From NCBI GenBank assembly GCA_018398805.1, contig JAGFBZ010000861.1:1093501-1157500 (forward strand): a stretch of DNA of 64,000 nucleotides, read 5' to 3'. This document shows, in pieces, positions 47,786 to 61,837 of this stretch (position 1 is its first letter; each line of letters opens with the position of its first letter). Both the position numbers and the translations under genes were made by a program. This stretch comes from Hirundichthys speculiger. Its lineage: Eukaryota > Chordata > Actinopteri > Beloniformes > Exocoetidae. Under the pieces are notes generated by a model. The model was given only the letters and a program-made list of their open reading frames with translations, did not search any database and was not told the origin of the DNA.

Positions 47786-48769
47786 CTGATCCCAGGAGTC
47801 GTCTCTTCAGAACCTGATCTTCTGGATCCTTGCATGTTTCCTCATTACTAGCAGTTCTTACATTGTATTTCTACTCCAACGCTGTGTTATGTTTTCAGAA
47901 CTGCGTATCTTTGTCTGTCATTAGACAAAAATATACTTAAATTTTTTTTTTTTCATTTTGGTCTAGATCACCATCCCGACTCTCTGAGCGCCCGTTCTAT
48001 CTGTTTGTTTTTAGCATTTTTTCTGAAGCTCGATAGAGAGGCTGACTGTGGGAAAAGGAAGAGCTCATTAAGTTTTAGCGCAGATTATTTTCCTTAAAAC
48101 TGGCACCGAACGGGGCTTCGGCCAAGATTTTCTAGTTTATTTAAATGCAGTCCCACAAGTATACTGACTGTGACAGCAAATATGTATTAAAATTCATCTT
48201 AAAAAAAAAAAAAAATCTGTCACAAGCAAGGATCATAGATCATTTGGCTCTTTTTATGTAATCGTTACATTTCTGCCTCTTTTTTCACACAGATTACTGC
48301 AACATCATGTACAATACATGATACGCTCCACATCCTTAGCACCTTCCACCAATCAGAATTACCCGTTTTTGACCGGATTGGACCACAAGGTGCTGGTCTG
48401 GTGCTGGAGCCAGTTCAGAGCTGATGCAGCTTTGGAACATTTGATTTGCCTTTCCATCTGCACAGAGCCACTCTGGAGCCACGCCGTTACATCATTACAT
48501 CTGTTCCACTGTAGGCTGAAGCTCTCTTAAGTGCACTCTGACTGACTGTAGAGGACTATTTTGCATAAAGGACATAGATTGCAGTGTTTATCTTGTTCTC
48601 TCTCAAAACCAGTGGCTGTCCTGCGTCGATAAAAGTTGCTGTAAACAACAGCTGGCCTTCGTCAAAGCTTGTATGCCAACCTGTGTTTTCACATGCTGAT
48701 TGGATCTATATCAAGATCTATATGCTGCTTTGAATGGGATCCTTAAATGTCAGAGGGTGATTAAAAATA

Positions 48770-48990
48770 AACCCAACAATGGTCACAATGCTTCGTGTGG
48801 TTGCAATAATCCTGTCTGCTAGCCCCTGGCACGAAGCAGTTCTGGCCCTGCAGATGCTTCTGGGGCCAGAGTAGCGCCGGTTTTCCTGGTTCTGAACCGG
48901 TGCCTTTTTCACAGGTGATCGTTGAACAATGAAGGACTGGTTCTAAGTTAGGCCCCCCTGATCCAGCACCGAACCCCTTTGGTGGGGAAG
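48770..48990. mobile_element. possible hAT-like MITE fragment
   Basis: Partly self-complementary words such as CCGGTTTTCCTGGTTCTGAA, GAACCGGTGCC, CTGGGGCCAGAG and AGCACCGAACCCC resemble GAACCGGT-rich hAT MITEs of fish. No clean termini or target duplication could be read, so the boundaries and identity are tentative. Confidence 0.3.
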
Positions 48991-49978
48991 GCCCATGTGT
49001 CGTCAGAACAGTGTGCATGGCGTTTGTAGAGGGTAATCAGAGTTTAAGAGGCAGGATAGGATGACCGCAGTGTCGCAGGTGTGAACGGGCCGAGAGGCTG
49101 CCAGGACTCAGATGTCGCCCCTGTCTGCTCTGGAGTCTCAGATGGTCACTGAGCTGTTGTTTGCTGATTATCCGATCGCTCAAGGGTGTCTGCACAGCGC
49201 AGCAACTGGCGCTCGGAGCTGTCGGCGCCACCCAGCTGCTCGTGTATCGGGTTTAAATCAGAGCATTACCAGAAGGGGCTTTTAATGAAGTCCAGGGACG
49301 GAAGAATGAAGAACTAAAAAGTCAGTTTCCTCATGAAAACTCTGATGAAACTACGGGTTAAAAGTGTAAATGTTACAACGGATCCAACAGGCTTTGAGTA
49401 TGGCCTTTCTGTGAGGAGTTTGCATGTTGATTCTCTGCCTGTGCCGGTCGTTTACAGGTACTCCAGCTTCCTCCATCCTCTTTGTTTCTATCTTTTGACA
49501 GATTCAGGTGCAGTGGTGTCGTTCTGCGTTCAGCAGCAGCCTCCAGGGTCACTGAAACCCTTTTCACAGTGCCAGCTCGTCCCGGGTCTGCAGCTCCTTT
49601 ATTCTAGCCCCCCTGGGCCGAGTGAACTGCATGGAGCTTAAACGGTGTAACATTTCTTCCTGTCACTGTTGACATCACCTTTTGACCTTGGTGGGGCAGT
49701 AACAGACGTAACAGTTGTGAAATGAGCACTGTGTAAATCTACAATACAGAAATGTGTAACTGGGGCTCATGGACGGACGCAAACTCCGTGCAGAGGATCA
49801 AGATTGGTGACGGTGAGCGACAGCGCTGTTCAGAGTAGGAAGTTCAAGACACAGATTAAAAACAAAAAAGGTGTGAATGTTGCGTCTTCATGGAATCATT
49901 GTGAATGCACAGCGGGAGAGTGAAGGCAGAATGAGGAGATCCTGTGTGTCTTCGTAGTGTGATCATGCTGCCCTGCTG

Positions 49979-49998
49979 CACACACACACACACACACA
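49979..49998 (+). repeat. (CA)10 microsatellite
   Basis: A perfect dinucleotide repeat following CTGCTG. A simple repeat only. Confidence 0.88.
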
Positions 49999-51149
49999 TG
50001 CGTGCTCCACGTGTGTGCAGAGAGACACAGATCACAGTTGTATCATCTCACTGACACAGTTTCACATTCAAATATAAACCATTACAGGTAAGAAGGACTG
50101 TGATCAGTCGCATGATAACCGCAGTTTGTGCCGATTGCCATCTTGTTTTGTCTGAGGAACGTTTGTACTAGTGAGAGCTTTAGGAACCGCATGCTGACTC
50201 CTGTGGGAGACCGTACAAATTAATTTGCGAGTGCATTTGTATAGTGAGCCTTTTAGAGTGAGACAAAAGCACGACTTTCCAACTTCAAATGTTTGCCAGG
50301 ACGCTATTTGGTTGGTTTTTATTTGTTTATGAGATGAGATAATAGAGATTAATGATTATATTGCAGCAATTACTCGTAAAGTTTGGCCCTGAGCCACATG
50401 TTTTGTAACAAGCATGTACTCAATGATTTACCGCTTTGTAAAGACACAGGTGAGTTTGAATCCTTGTCACCGGCGTATCTGCACTGACATCAGGAACCTT
50501 TTCTTTACAAAACAAAATGCTTATTGTGACAACAAATGATAACAATGTGAAAAGTTAAATCTCACCACAACGTTTCACTGCCGGTGACAAAAAATCTGCA
50601 AGAAGAAATTACAGATGTGTGGGTTGCCTCCCTTCCTGAGATGAGATGCTGTCGCTGAAAAGTGAAATTGTCACAAGTGGCAAATATTTTCGATAACACA
50701 AATGCATGCTGGGAAATTAAAAAAGGGCAGCAACAGCAAAAATAGAAATAAAAATGCTAATTCAAGAGTGCCAGGAAGCTTTGTGGCGATAAATTCTCTC
50801 ATTGTCTTCACCAGGTATGGTTGAATATTCATTAGTCCCTGTTCTAGAGCCCCTTCAGTCATGTTGGGGGTGGGTATGATGCTGTTATAGAGCCTCATCA
50901 TCTCCTGACTCATCTCTTTAATAATACCTCACTTAACATTTACAACACCTCCAACACACCTCTCACACACTTATGAGTCTGTCGCTACATGCACAACTCA
51001 AAACTTGTGCTTTTGTTTCTTACTGTGCCGAAGCTTGAAGGCTGTTCTTCTGCTTTCCGCTACTGGAAACTCTAAGATAACACGACCCTTTCACTTTATT
51101 TTATTTGCCTTTCAGCAAGCGCACATCACGGACTCAGATCAGGTTGGAA

Positions 51150-51177
51150 TAATCCACCATCCCCATCCAGTTAATCC
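51150..51177 (+). promoter_or_regulatory. paired TAATCC (OTX/PITX-type) sites
   Basis: TAATCC occurs at 51150-51155 and 51172-51177, 22 bases apart, which is about two helical turns and puts both sites on the same face of the DNA. Bicoid-class factors (OTX, PITX, CRX) bind this core. The surrounding 51085-51260 is non-repetitive. Enhancer function is speculative. Confidence 0.25.
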
Positions 51178-54100
51178 AGCATTTTATCCCCATTTCGGTG
51201 CATTTGCTGGGAAACACAAAATATGTGCGACCGAATTCGAAAAGAGGCACAGCCCGTTGAAAGAGTGGCTTGACCGAGGGCTAAAGACCTGGATGAGAAC
51301 GGGTGCTTTTGTACTTGATAAAAACACACCAAAGAATAATTGAGATCTCAGGGAGTTGTGCCAACATCTGGAAAAAAAGGGCAAAAGGTGTATATCTCTA
51401 ATAAAATCTGCTGTGCTGTGTGATGATACATCAGAGCAGGTTTCTTTTCATCCATGTCGATCATGTTCCAGCTTCATTCATGGCAGCTAGTTTTAGGGTG
51501 AAGCACTCAACTCCACGTCATTTCATTACTCTAAAAAGTTTCATTCTTAACTGGGTCTGGGCAGGATGTGGATGGTGGTTCATTTCTGAAAACACCAACC
51601 TCTTGCAGCTGAAAGCAATTCGCTGAGAGAAGTAAAGCAAACCTGGGAGCTGCAGAGGGACACCTGCACATTCCTCTAGAAACCCTCATCGTTGCCTTTG
51701 TAATATAATTAGAAAATTATATAGGAGTTATTGAAACTCTATTAAACATTTTTGGGTTGGCACAGCAGCTGCAATGGCATTTAAACAACAACCAACTGCT
51801 GGAAATCCCAGGGATGTCTCTAACCTGCAGGGACGTACGCAAACACACACCACACAGGCAGATGTGTAGGATGCTTCCTGTTATTTTGATTTTAGATTAA
51901 ACCAGTAGTGTATGGGGGAGGTGGGGTGAGGTGGGAGTTACATTTTTTTTAAGAGGTCATAGTCATCGTTTCTTAAAGCTGGATGACAAATTGCTCAACA
52001 AACCTTCACGTGTTTGATCAGTGTCATGTGCTGAACAAGACGAGGAACCGGACGCAGGTCCCATGAGGAGGGTGGACCAGGAACTAAAGACAACGACAAA
52101 ACAATCAAGTGAGGTTATGAGTCAAGCCCAAGGAGGGCCAAGAGCACGGAGACACACTGAGAAACACAAAAGAGGAGGGAAGAGTCGGAGCAGCGAGACA
52201 AAGGATGGAAAACCAGAAATGACACACAAGGACACGGGTCGTTACTGTACTGTTAGTACATACTGACGCCGCATGCAAAAAGCCCATGAAAAACAAAAGT
52301 GAGGTGGGAAAATACTTTTATACACCAGGTTCAGCAGGGTCAAGTTAGGAAACAGACATGGATGCTCCAGGAAGGCTACAGTTGCTCTCGCTCTGTCAAA
52401 ATACAAACAACAAATCAATATTCCTGCATAAGCTGATGAGGATCTTCAGTGACTCAATACTGAAAACCTTCTGCTTCCACTGACCATCAAATGTGAGTGA
52501 TATGTAAAGAGACGCAAGGTAGCTGTCTAATTTTTGTTACTGTTTGCATTGTGTGGTATCTGGCAGATGCAAAAACTATAGAGGCCAGGTAAACCCATAG
52601 AGGTTCCTGTGACATGGAAATACAATTTGGAATAAATGAAATACATAAAGGCAGAGCTTTAGCTTTGACGACACAGGTTGCAGCCTCCTTGGAGTTCATG
52701 ATGATCTGGGATGGTGCTGATTGTGTCTGAGATATTTGCAGGGACCTCCCAGTTACCAGGTGGTGTCTCAAAGGCCAAACCTACGAGGGATTTGTTTTAT
52801 CCTTTTGATACACACCATGAGTTTGCCAGACGTAGTACGTAGTATGCAGTATGTGAACAATGTACAATCTGCAGGACGTGACCCAGATGGTTTACTACTT
52901 CTGTGAAAATGTAACTTTAATAACTTCCAGTCATGCATTGCACCACTACAGGGGAAGCCCGTCACACCAGCTGCATGACTGACTTACTCCAGACAAGTAT
53001 TAACAACGGCTACTCAACCGCTGCACAATACACACTGTGTACTACACTGTGCTGCATACTACACACTGCATGTACTGAAGTGCATAGGTACAGATTGTAA
53101 GAGTGTTTGAAATCCTGCATAGTTTGCACTACGTTTGGACTAAATCAATATGCACAAGTAGGATAGTACCACAGATCATAACGGCTGCAGAGATGCAAAA
53201 TAAGCTGCTTGCTTGTACTCGCTGTCCTACACAAGGCTACAATATTACTCTGAATACTTCACCAGCAAACCTTGAGGGGGTTGAAAACATTCATGAGCAC
53301 GCAGAGATCAGCTCCCTTGTGTTAAAAATTAACCAACACGAGTCAGACCAAATATTTATTTTTCTCAGCTTTGGAGAAAATGTAATTTAAGAGTGAAATT
53401 AAGAGCACGTGAATCATTTACAGGTCTCTGTCTTGTCTGGTTAAACTTTCCTGAAATTTGTTCCGTATCAGTTCAAGATCAACAGCGAGCGCACTTTTCA
53501 CATTACTAGCGCTGCTCATGTTCCACGTGTGCTGAAATTTCTGTATTATGAACCTAGACGCGTTGCTAGACTGCACTTGTGATGTTACAGAGGACAAAAA
53601 AAACACACAAAACGTCTGCATGTGAGTGCAGTTTGAAATTCAGTCATCAAAGACAGAAAACATGAAAAAGCAGCTTCTTGTTTTCTTTGGCTGCAGTAAC
53701 TGAAGGCGAGGGCTTGGCTGAAATTCTTTGTCATTTGTCTGCTCAGGGTTCCTTTTAAACAAAAGCAGCTTTGTAGCCCGCTGCCCAGATCCTGGCAGCG
53801 ATGTCCTTGGGTCCTGTGACTTTGGGTCCCTGCCGTCCGCCTGCTCGTTCCTGTCCATACAAGCTCGGCCCTCTGTGGCTCCGCTCTGATGGGAGACATG
53901 ACAGTTGTGTGATTATTAATGCAAAAAAAAAAAAAAAAACTACATCAGACAACTCAGTTAGACAGTGAACAATAAGCGCATCAACAGTAGCTGATGGTTT
54001 AACGTTCAAATATTTGTGTTAGTAAATCTCTCCTTCCCTCATCCCACTGAATCATTTAGCCACTTTATTTTTATAGAAATAACCGGAGAGCCAGATATTT

Positions 54101-55869
54101 AATTCTGTAAACCTAACCAAGCGGCTTTGGCTCACAGACCAGTATGTAGCCAAACAAAGTCAAACTTCAGTGGTCTTGCCGATGAAACAGAGAACAGATA
54201 TTTTTAACGGTCATTGCAGCCACTTCAATGCAGAGTGAAGCAGCGACGTCCAATGCAAGTGTGGAGGACAAGGTTAGTCCTGCTGGGGACAAACTAAGGT
54301 CTCTGAGGTGAAAGGGAAGTCCCCCCCCCACCCTCAGTTTCCTGCGATTAGAGGTTTTCTCATGTTTCCATAAACAAACCTTTCACAGACGCATCAAACA
54401 GCTACGTTTGGTAAAGCAGATATTTCAATGGCGGTTGGCTCAAAACCAAAGATGGTGGTGCGTTATCTTGACAAGCGGCTTGTTGAACGGTGTCACGTCA
54501 TGTTGAAACTGTGCTTCAAGTGTGAACTTCCTGTCATATGCCTTTTTTTCCCCTCATCAATAAAGCATAGTGTTTATGAACTGCACCAGACGTTTAAAAA
54601 AAAAAAAATAATAAAATCATGTGGATCCGATCATGAGACTGTTGGAGCATTTTCAGATGAGAATCAGTGCTGCTAACTCAATTATCACACCACATTTCAA
54701 CTTTCTTTTCTAAGTTTTGCCTTTTTAATAGTGCTATGCTTTGTTGATGAGAAATAAAGGCAAATGAAATGAATCTTGTATCTTGCACCCCCTGCCTTCC
54801 ATCATCTTTATTCAGATCTTTGTCAGTATTTGCAGCATTTGCCATTGGCAGGTCAATTGATTTCATGTTTCAGACTTTTGACTTTGGAGCATTTTCTGTC
54901 TTTCAGCGAGTCACATTTGCTCTTACGCTACCATACGCACAAGGTGTCATACGAACTTCATCGGACAGGAGAGTTGACGCTCTTGAAGAAATGAAAATTA
55001 CAAGCGGGAGAGCTGTGAATGATTGAATGATGATTTGTGTGAAGAACTCACTAGTTGGGGTCAAATATCAACCGGTTTCCATGGCATCAGTGCTCTGCGT
55101 CTCTCAGACGTGCTTCAGCCGCTGCAGCAGAGATGCTGATGGCAAAGGAAGCAAGGTCATTAAGGAGTGTTTACTCAGGAACCATCAACGTCCTTGGAAA
55201 CTGGATGGAATGACGGCTAAAGAAAAGTCATGTTTAAGACAAAAGGCTCTGATCCCCGTCTCCTCTTTCTGCTGTCCTACTGACTGTGGCCCAAAAATCT
55301 ATTTAAGACTTTCTAAAGGGGTTTCTAAATCCCTAAAATGGTCCTGGAGCAGCAAGGAGAGAGGAGGCTGGTAGGAGGAGCTCAGACTCTCTGGGAAAGT
55401 CTTTTCAGCATCAGCGATGTCCAGAAGGGGGATGTCACGAAAAGTCAGCGTGTCACATTGAATTAGAAATGTATTTATTTATCTGGTTTATTGTGCAGGG
55501 ACATCACACGCTAATGAACGTTGCTGTAAATGTACCAGAATTAGCCGAGAGGCTGTTTTTCATCTGCAGTTAAATGCGAGTTGTCATAGATTTAATTCGG
55601 ACATAAATGATGTACAGGGCGCATGCTGCAAAAAAACAGGTTAGATCTTGTCATTATATCACATCATGTTTAAATGATGCTGGTTTAAAATGACTCTAAA
55701 GTGAGGGTGTATTAATTTGATAAGTGCCTGACACCCTGCCTCCTCTCTCCACACCTCTGTCGTTCACACCTCAGATTTTGAGCTGAGACGTGTCAGTGAA
55801 CAAACTTAGAATGAGATTATAGGCATGTTGTAAGATTTTTTTTTCCATCAATGTGATTATTTCTAGGCA

Positions 55870-55927
55870 TTTAATTTAATTTAATTTAATTTAATTTTAA
55901 TTTAATTTAATTTAATTTAATTTAATT
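55870..55927 (+). repeat. (TTTAA)n pentanucleotide repeat
   Basis: About eleven TTTAA units with one extra T in the middle, followed by a long AT-rich, T-rich stretch to about 56025. Confidence 0.9.
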
Positions 55928-58900
55928 TTTATTTTTTTTATATTTAAATATTGTTTAAATATTTTTCAATATTTTTTGTTTTTTTTAAGAAAAAAAGCTC
56001 TCTTTTTTAAAAAAAAAAAAAAAAAAGGAAATGATTTAGCTCAAATGACTTTGCAAGTTATCAGCCATGAACTGTGACATGAATTCTCATGAATTTAACT
56101 AACTCATCCTTGATAACTAGATTATTGGCAAACTGAGGCTATTCTGCAAATAAAGATAACCAAAAGGTTGCTAATATAATTTATCACCTCAGCAATTTCA
56201 CTCACGATGAGACTGCTAAATGCATTTGGGTGATTTTGCTCAACAGGATGTGCAGGCGCTGTGGGCATTTCTTAGTTTCAGCATTTGGACCTGCTCTTCT
56301 GGGAGCGAACATGTTGCTCAGCTGGATTGTGTGTGCATGACGGCTTTAATCCAAGCAAGGTCAGTACTGGCAGGAAAGGATACGTTCCCAGAGCCGGTTA
56401 AACTGTTAATCATTAGCTATGATAACAGTATAGATAATTAGAGCCCTGCACACAATGTTCTACTTTGCTGGTTTTCACAGAGAAACTCAGTTTTAACCTG
56501 CAACACTGAGCCTCATTTTCCTCTTCGGCTCTAAAAGCTCATCATATGACTATATAACTATTTCTATGTGCATATCATGTTTATATTTATCATGTTGAGC
56601 TTCAGGGTTGATAAAAATGCCTTTTTTTCTCTATTTATTTTAATTTGTCACTAAATATAACGTTTGAACCCCAAAGTAATGCTTTTTAAAGTAATGCTTT
56701 AATATTGTAATGTTCCTTTGGGAATGAAGTTGTGTTTTCCTTTCAGCCTGGCAAAGACAAAACATTTGTGTCTAACACTTTTACCCAGATAGTCATGTGA
56801 TGCCCGAAGTGTAGAAGTTCACATGACTTTAGTTTTGTCATACTGGATGTCCCCCCCCACCACAATGTTGTACCAGTTTTTTTTTTTTTTTTGTCATGAA
56901 AGCACAGGATTCAGTCAGATGGGGTGTAAAGTAGACAGAAGTGAAAGGCAGAAGTCAGAGTTATTTTCATTTTTTGCAGATGAGAAATCACGTGTCCAAC
57001 CAACCAGCACCGACGTCTCTTCTCAGCTGATCCAGAGTTAAAGTGAGCGGGGAACCGAGAAAACGCGCCGAGCTGAGGTTTGCTTCTGATTTGGCTGCTG
57101 GGAAAAGGCCCACGACCAGATCGGTTGAAGCTGGCGCTCTCATAAAAACCCCTCCTTCAAGCGGCACATGTTCATGACTCATCTCTCTTCTGGTTCTGAA
57201 GTCTTTCAGTCACTGACAGTGACTCATCCTTCCAGTCTCTGCTTTATCCAGGTGAGAGGTGCGCTGAAACGAGATCCCCCGTCGACGCTGATGCTTCCCA
57301 CAGATCCCTGCTCTCTCGTTACGGGGATGGACAAAGACAGAGATATTAGACGAGGACACCAAGAGCGCCACGCCTCATTAAACAGCAGCAGCTCACGCTT
57401 CTGTGGTTGAACTCCAGACACGGCAACTTGGCATCGAGAGACGTCATCAAACAACTTTCTTTGTGGATCTTTTTGTGGGGATGACAGCACGAGAGATTAT
57501 TGTTCTTTTAGCCTTTTAGACTTGTTCGCAAAAGCCATTGGCTCGTTTTTATTTTAATGTGCAAGAAATGCAAATAATGGTGATTTTCTCTGCTCAGTGT
57601 CTCTGGGGCGACTTCATTTGGATAATAAACTATGTGCGCCCACACGTGTGAAATGCTTCATTAGGTCTCAGCTTCGAGCATAAAAGCTTGCATGTTCACT
57701 CAACTTCCTCTATCTTTTTTTGTTAGTTTTTTTTTCTTTCTTCTTATCGTGAAGTGAAGATACTTTCGGTCGAGGTGTAATAACTTCCCACGGGTTAATG
57801 AGGTTACTGTGTCAGTATCGGATGACGAGCCGTTGTCTCATTGCTGCGTAGGTCGGCCTTTGTCTTATTTGTAGCGTGGCACACAACACCGTTCAAATAT
57901 CGGCTACAGTCGCTGGCACAAAGAAGAAGCTCAGATCGTGTTCTTCCAGGTGAAAAATGAAGAAATGAAATGCATGTGCTCTTGTGTCTCTTGTGACCTG
58001 TTAAGCAAATTCAGAAATTGCAGGGCTCCAGGTTTCCAGGTCTTCTTATCAGTTGTAAATATTGTGTGGATGCGTTTATTTTTGTGTGTGTGTGTGTTTT
58101 GATATCTTGAAACCAGCTGACCTACAGCCAACTCAAAGTTGTTAACTTTTCCTAAAATGCAAGGAAAACACAAACACCGGTATATACGTTCCTTTTATTC
58201 TTTATTTTAGATGCTAGAAGTGTCTGGCCAGCTCAGCTCTGGTCAGAAGACCATGATCCAAACATGTAAGGAATCAGACGGCTCTGGCATGTGGAAAAGC
58301 TGAAACGTAGACTGGTTTGACCCTGCCAGTCTGAGACGAGCTGAACCCCCCCACCCCCTCCACGGACACCTGCCCCTGAAGATCAAAGTCAAATCCAGAG
58401 AAACCGGCCCAACTCTTCCTATCAAAAGAGGAAAAAACAAACGGTTTAGGAGCGGCCACGCTGGTTTAAGGTTGCTTTTGGCGATGCAGCTGTGCAACTG
58501 TGCAGCTGAGGGGGCAGTGGAAGCTGCTCCATGAGGAATGTGGCGATATTGATTACGATGGCGTGACGGTCTCTGGCGTGAGGGCTAAGAACTCGTGGCA
58601 TCTGTCAGTTTTCTTACTTTGGCACCGATGCTCTGGATGTTTTCACAGTAGGCCTGGGTGGACCGGAGATGTTGAAAGCTGGGACTTTGGTGGATGCTCC
58701 CTTCATCCCCTGTCATCACACCGTCACCTGCCACCTGTTAATTTTGCTGGTGGTAGGGTCCAGCATTGTACGCTCTGCTGGGTTCTACACCCTTTGTTTC
58801 CTTTTGTTTTTAACTGTCTCTCAACCGCTGGCGTCAAATTCAATATTTGCTGAACTTTTCTAAATACGACAGCGCTGCTTCCTGAAGTTTCTCGATACGC

Positions 58901-61837
58901 TTCACCAGTAAAACATGCAGATAAACCAGATACCAATGAGGCTCACAGACCTCTTTCGGTTACTTTTGCCTTTCTGTTATTTCACACCCTTATTGTACTA
59001 AATTCAAACAAGTGTCTGCGTTGCATTGGTGAGTGGTTTTGCAGCAGGAACTAAAGGCTCCATAACTCGGCCTCCGGCTTGTCTGTCTTCTGTGCTGCAG
59101 TGCTGAACAGCTGTAGAGATTTCTTTTCCACCCTGACATGCCTTTGCTTTAGTCAGGCATGTGTAGCCCAGAGTTATTCAGGTAATCTTCAGCGCTCAGA
59201 GTCATTGCCGAGCCAGGAAAACCTGCATTGTTCATTTGCAAACACGCGAAACTGAATTTATTGGAGAGGAGGCAGAAGAAAAGTTTTCTCAGTCTGAATC
59301 TGTCATTTGTTCTCTTGATGCACCCTCTGGCACCAATAATAATAATAAAAAAAACAGCATTAGGTCATAGATTTATTTAAATCCAAGTCAACGAATCATT
59401 ATTCCAGCTTTGGTACGCTCTGATACTGTGTGTGCGTTGGCCAGCGTTGCGCTACTGTAAAAACAAGCTTGCCATTCTTTAGCGAACACTGGCAACTCGC
59501 TGTCTCCGTTCTCTGCTGGTTTTCCCCGTAAAGCAGAACATATTTCTCTGTATTCTTGTGACTTCCTGAATTCTGTCTCATAATTATAAAACTGCTGGTC
59601 TGTCGTGCATGAGCTCATTCACAGTTTTGACCTCCGTAGCGATCTATCGGCCGCTGTCGTTCAAAGTTGATCACTTCTGAGATGTTCGTGGGTGTGTGCT
59701 GTTCCCTTTTGAAGGTCCCATGTCATGCTTTTTTTGACTTTCAAAAGTCACCTTTAGAGGCTTGCGACTGAGTAAGCAATAAATAAAAGTTTTGAAAGAG
59801 CAGGCATGCCAGGAGCTTTCATAATTTCTTTTTTCAAGATGACTTTCTGCTCACACAAGCAGAAGTTGCGTATGAATTTTGGTCGTCTCAATTCCAGGCG
59901 CAAATTAAGCCAGCCCATGCATCTGTCGGCCCTGCTTCCCTTAGACGCGGCTCAGTTCAAAAAGAAACATCTTTGAGATGGTTTAACTAATAACAGGAGA
60001 GTGAGCGAGGAGCAGGGGGAGGGTGGAGGCCCAAACAGGGTGCTCACCGGAGCACACAGAAAATAGAAGATTTGAGGTGCAACATCTAATACATCAAAGT
60101 GAAATGAGTCTATTGTGGTGCTTAATCAATAATGAATGGGGATCAAACTGATACGTGCACACCTTTGATACTAATACAGCCTTTAGCGTTGTTGCAGCGC
60201 ATTCATAGACATTTTTTCAGATTTTCCTCCCCTGCAGAAAAAACGAATTTCTTGGTTTATTTACAATCACAGTAGCTGAGTTAATGTTGCTTTAAAATGT
60301 TAAACTGCTCTGTTTTTTCCAAATGAACACTTTGTGCACTTCTCCTTCTCTTTTTGAAACACGAAAAGAAAGAAAAAAAATTCATGAGTCAAGTTCATGA
60401 GTCAAGTTTAATGAGACATAACTTGCTCAACGCCGACGTATCCCAGACTTGTTCCTCAGGGCCCCATGACGGGCATATTTGACATGGTTTCCCGCTCTAA
60501 TACACCTGATCCGGCTCCTGACTGAGAGTCTGTGGAGGAATGATAATGATCGATTTAATCTGATGCACATTCAAACAGGAGTTTTAGAGCAGTGGATTTA
60601 AAGAAAAAAGAGACAGAACATCGGGGCTGGAGGACTAAAACTGGGCCAAACTATGAGGTTATACATGTGATTAAAAAAAAAAAATCTCTTTTTTCTCTTT
60701 ATCTTTGGACCAAAGAATATTTTGAGAGCATATGTGTGTCTTTAGATTCTTTAGATGTCACTGATGAATATGAATGTGAGCTTATCTGGATGCTGAAAAC
60801 CACAGAGATGTCATCACGATGTACAAACAGTGCGCACTTAACTGTGCCTGAGATAAATGGAAATGGCCTACATTAACCATAACCATGCAGTACGGTCACA
60901 TTAGATGTGTTTTCTTTCAGTAATCTCAAATGACATCTTTCGGTGCGCTCATTTTCAACAATTTATACTGTTGAAAAAGTGAAGCCCAGATTTAGTTCAC
61001 GTAGAACCAACAACGCTCCTCAAAGGATTCGAATACAACAGCCGATTCTGATTTTAAAAGAGTCATTTTCTTTGTTTTGCTTCTTTACAGTGCACCGTGC
61101 CTTTAAGAAAACAAGTAAACAAGCGTTTTAATCTCAACCCTTCATTCTGTTAGGCCTCTCTCGCACGCAGGAAACTCCTCAGACGCCACCCACCGAACCC
61201 AGCTCCCGTCAGCGCTGCGAGGAGGGCCGCTGTCTGCATCTGCGGTCTCCACGCTCCCCTGGAAGCTCTGCAATTAGCCCTCACCACGGTGAACATGTGT
61301 GTCTGGAATGTCACTTGGACACAGAGACGGAGGGAGACGAGGACGGGCGATTTTCACATCTCTGAAATTCATAGTGGATCGGTTGGTGGATGGTGACGGG
61401 TTTTTGTTCACTTTCCCAATCATCCATTGCATCACTTCATTCATGTTCTCTCTCTGCGCGTCCAATAATGCTGCCTGACAAGGCCTCTGCCGAGGACGGA
61501 GAACAGAAGAATAAGAATAAAGAAGAGGAGAAACAGAGTAAAAGATTGTGACACACCCTGCGTGTCACAGACTCTACACACCAAACCACAGCTGCGTGCA
61601 GGCAGCTTCCGTCCCTTTCAAAGCAAGTGCACGCTTCTACAAATGATACATTTATGCTCAAATTTTAAATGAACAGATTGTTTTCCCACCATCAGCCTGG
61701 AGACAAGTCTTCAATGCCGAGCTTTTCTTCTTTACAGCTAATGATAAATGCAAAGAAAAAAAAAAAAAACAGACTGGGGGCTGGAAAAGTAACTATTTGA
61801 CAACTAATTAGGTTAATTGTCAACAGGTCAGTAACAT
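55928..61837. other. upstream intergenic DNA without a recognisable gene
   Basis: No coding exon, tRNA or full transposon is recognised. The interval holds homopolymers, a short TG repeat near 58083-58097 and a pair of AP-1 sites at 60385-60404. The segment 60440-60590 has words like CACCTGATCC and GATAATGATCGATTTAATC reminiscent of eroded hAT MITEs, too diverged to call. Confidence 0.5.
60385..60404 (+). promoter_or_regulatory. tandem pair of AP-1 sites
   Basis: A 13-base direct repeat TTCATGAGTCAAG occurs twice in a row and places two consensus TGAGTCA sites at 60385-60391 and 60398-60404. AP-1 (Fos/Jun) binding is predicted by the motif only. Confidence 0.35.

Larger units (their letters stand above)
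46337..48769. other. upstream intergenic DNA without a recognisable gene
   Basis: Only simple repeats are recognised: an ACA trinucleotide array (46822-46844) and an AAAT tetranucleotide array (47743-47784), plus A- and T-runs. Open frames here are short and show no domain signatures. Confidence 0.5.
48991..55869. other. upstream intergenic DNA without a recognisable gene
   Basis: No coding exon is recognised. The interval includes a (CA)10 repeat (49979-49998), a minus-strand frame of 80 codons at 50671-50913 of unknown meaning, and a block with paired TAATCC sites (51150-51177). At 52825-53060 a region repeats GTAGTATGCAGTATG-type words and may be an eroded MITE. Confidence 0.5.

Noticed and set aside
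52825..53060. Repeated GTAGTATGCAG / CTGCATACTAC words suggesting an inverted-repeat element
   Set aside because: The words are short, the arms do not line up over any length and no duplication could be defined.
60440..60590. Words resembling a hAT fold-back MITE
   Set aside because: Too diverged from the copies at 22462 and 43905 to separate from chance by eye.
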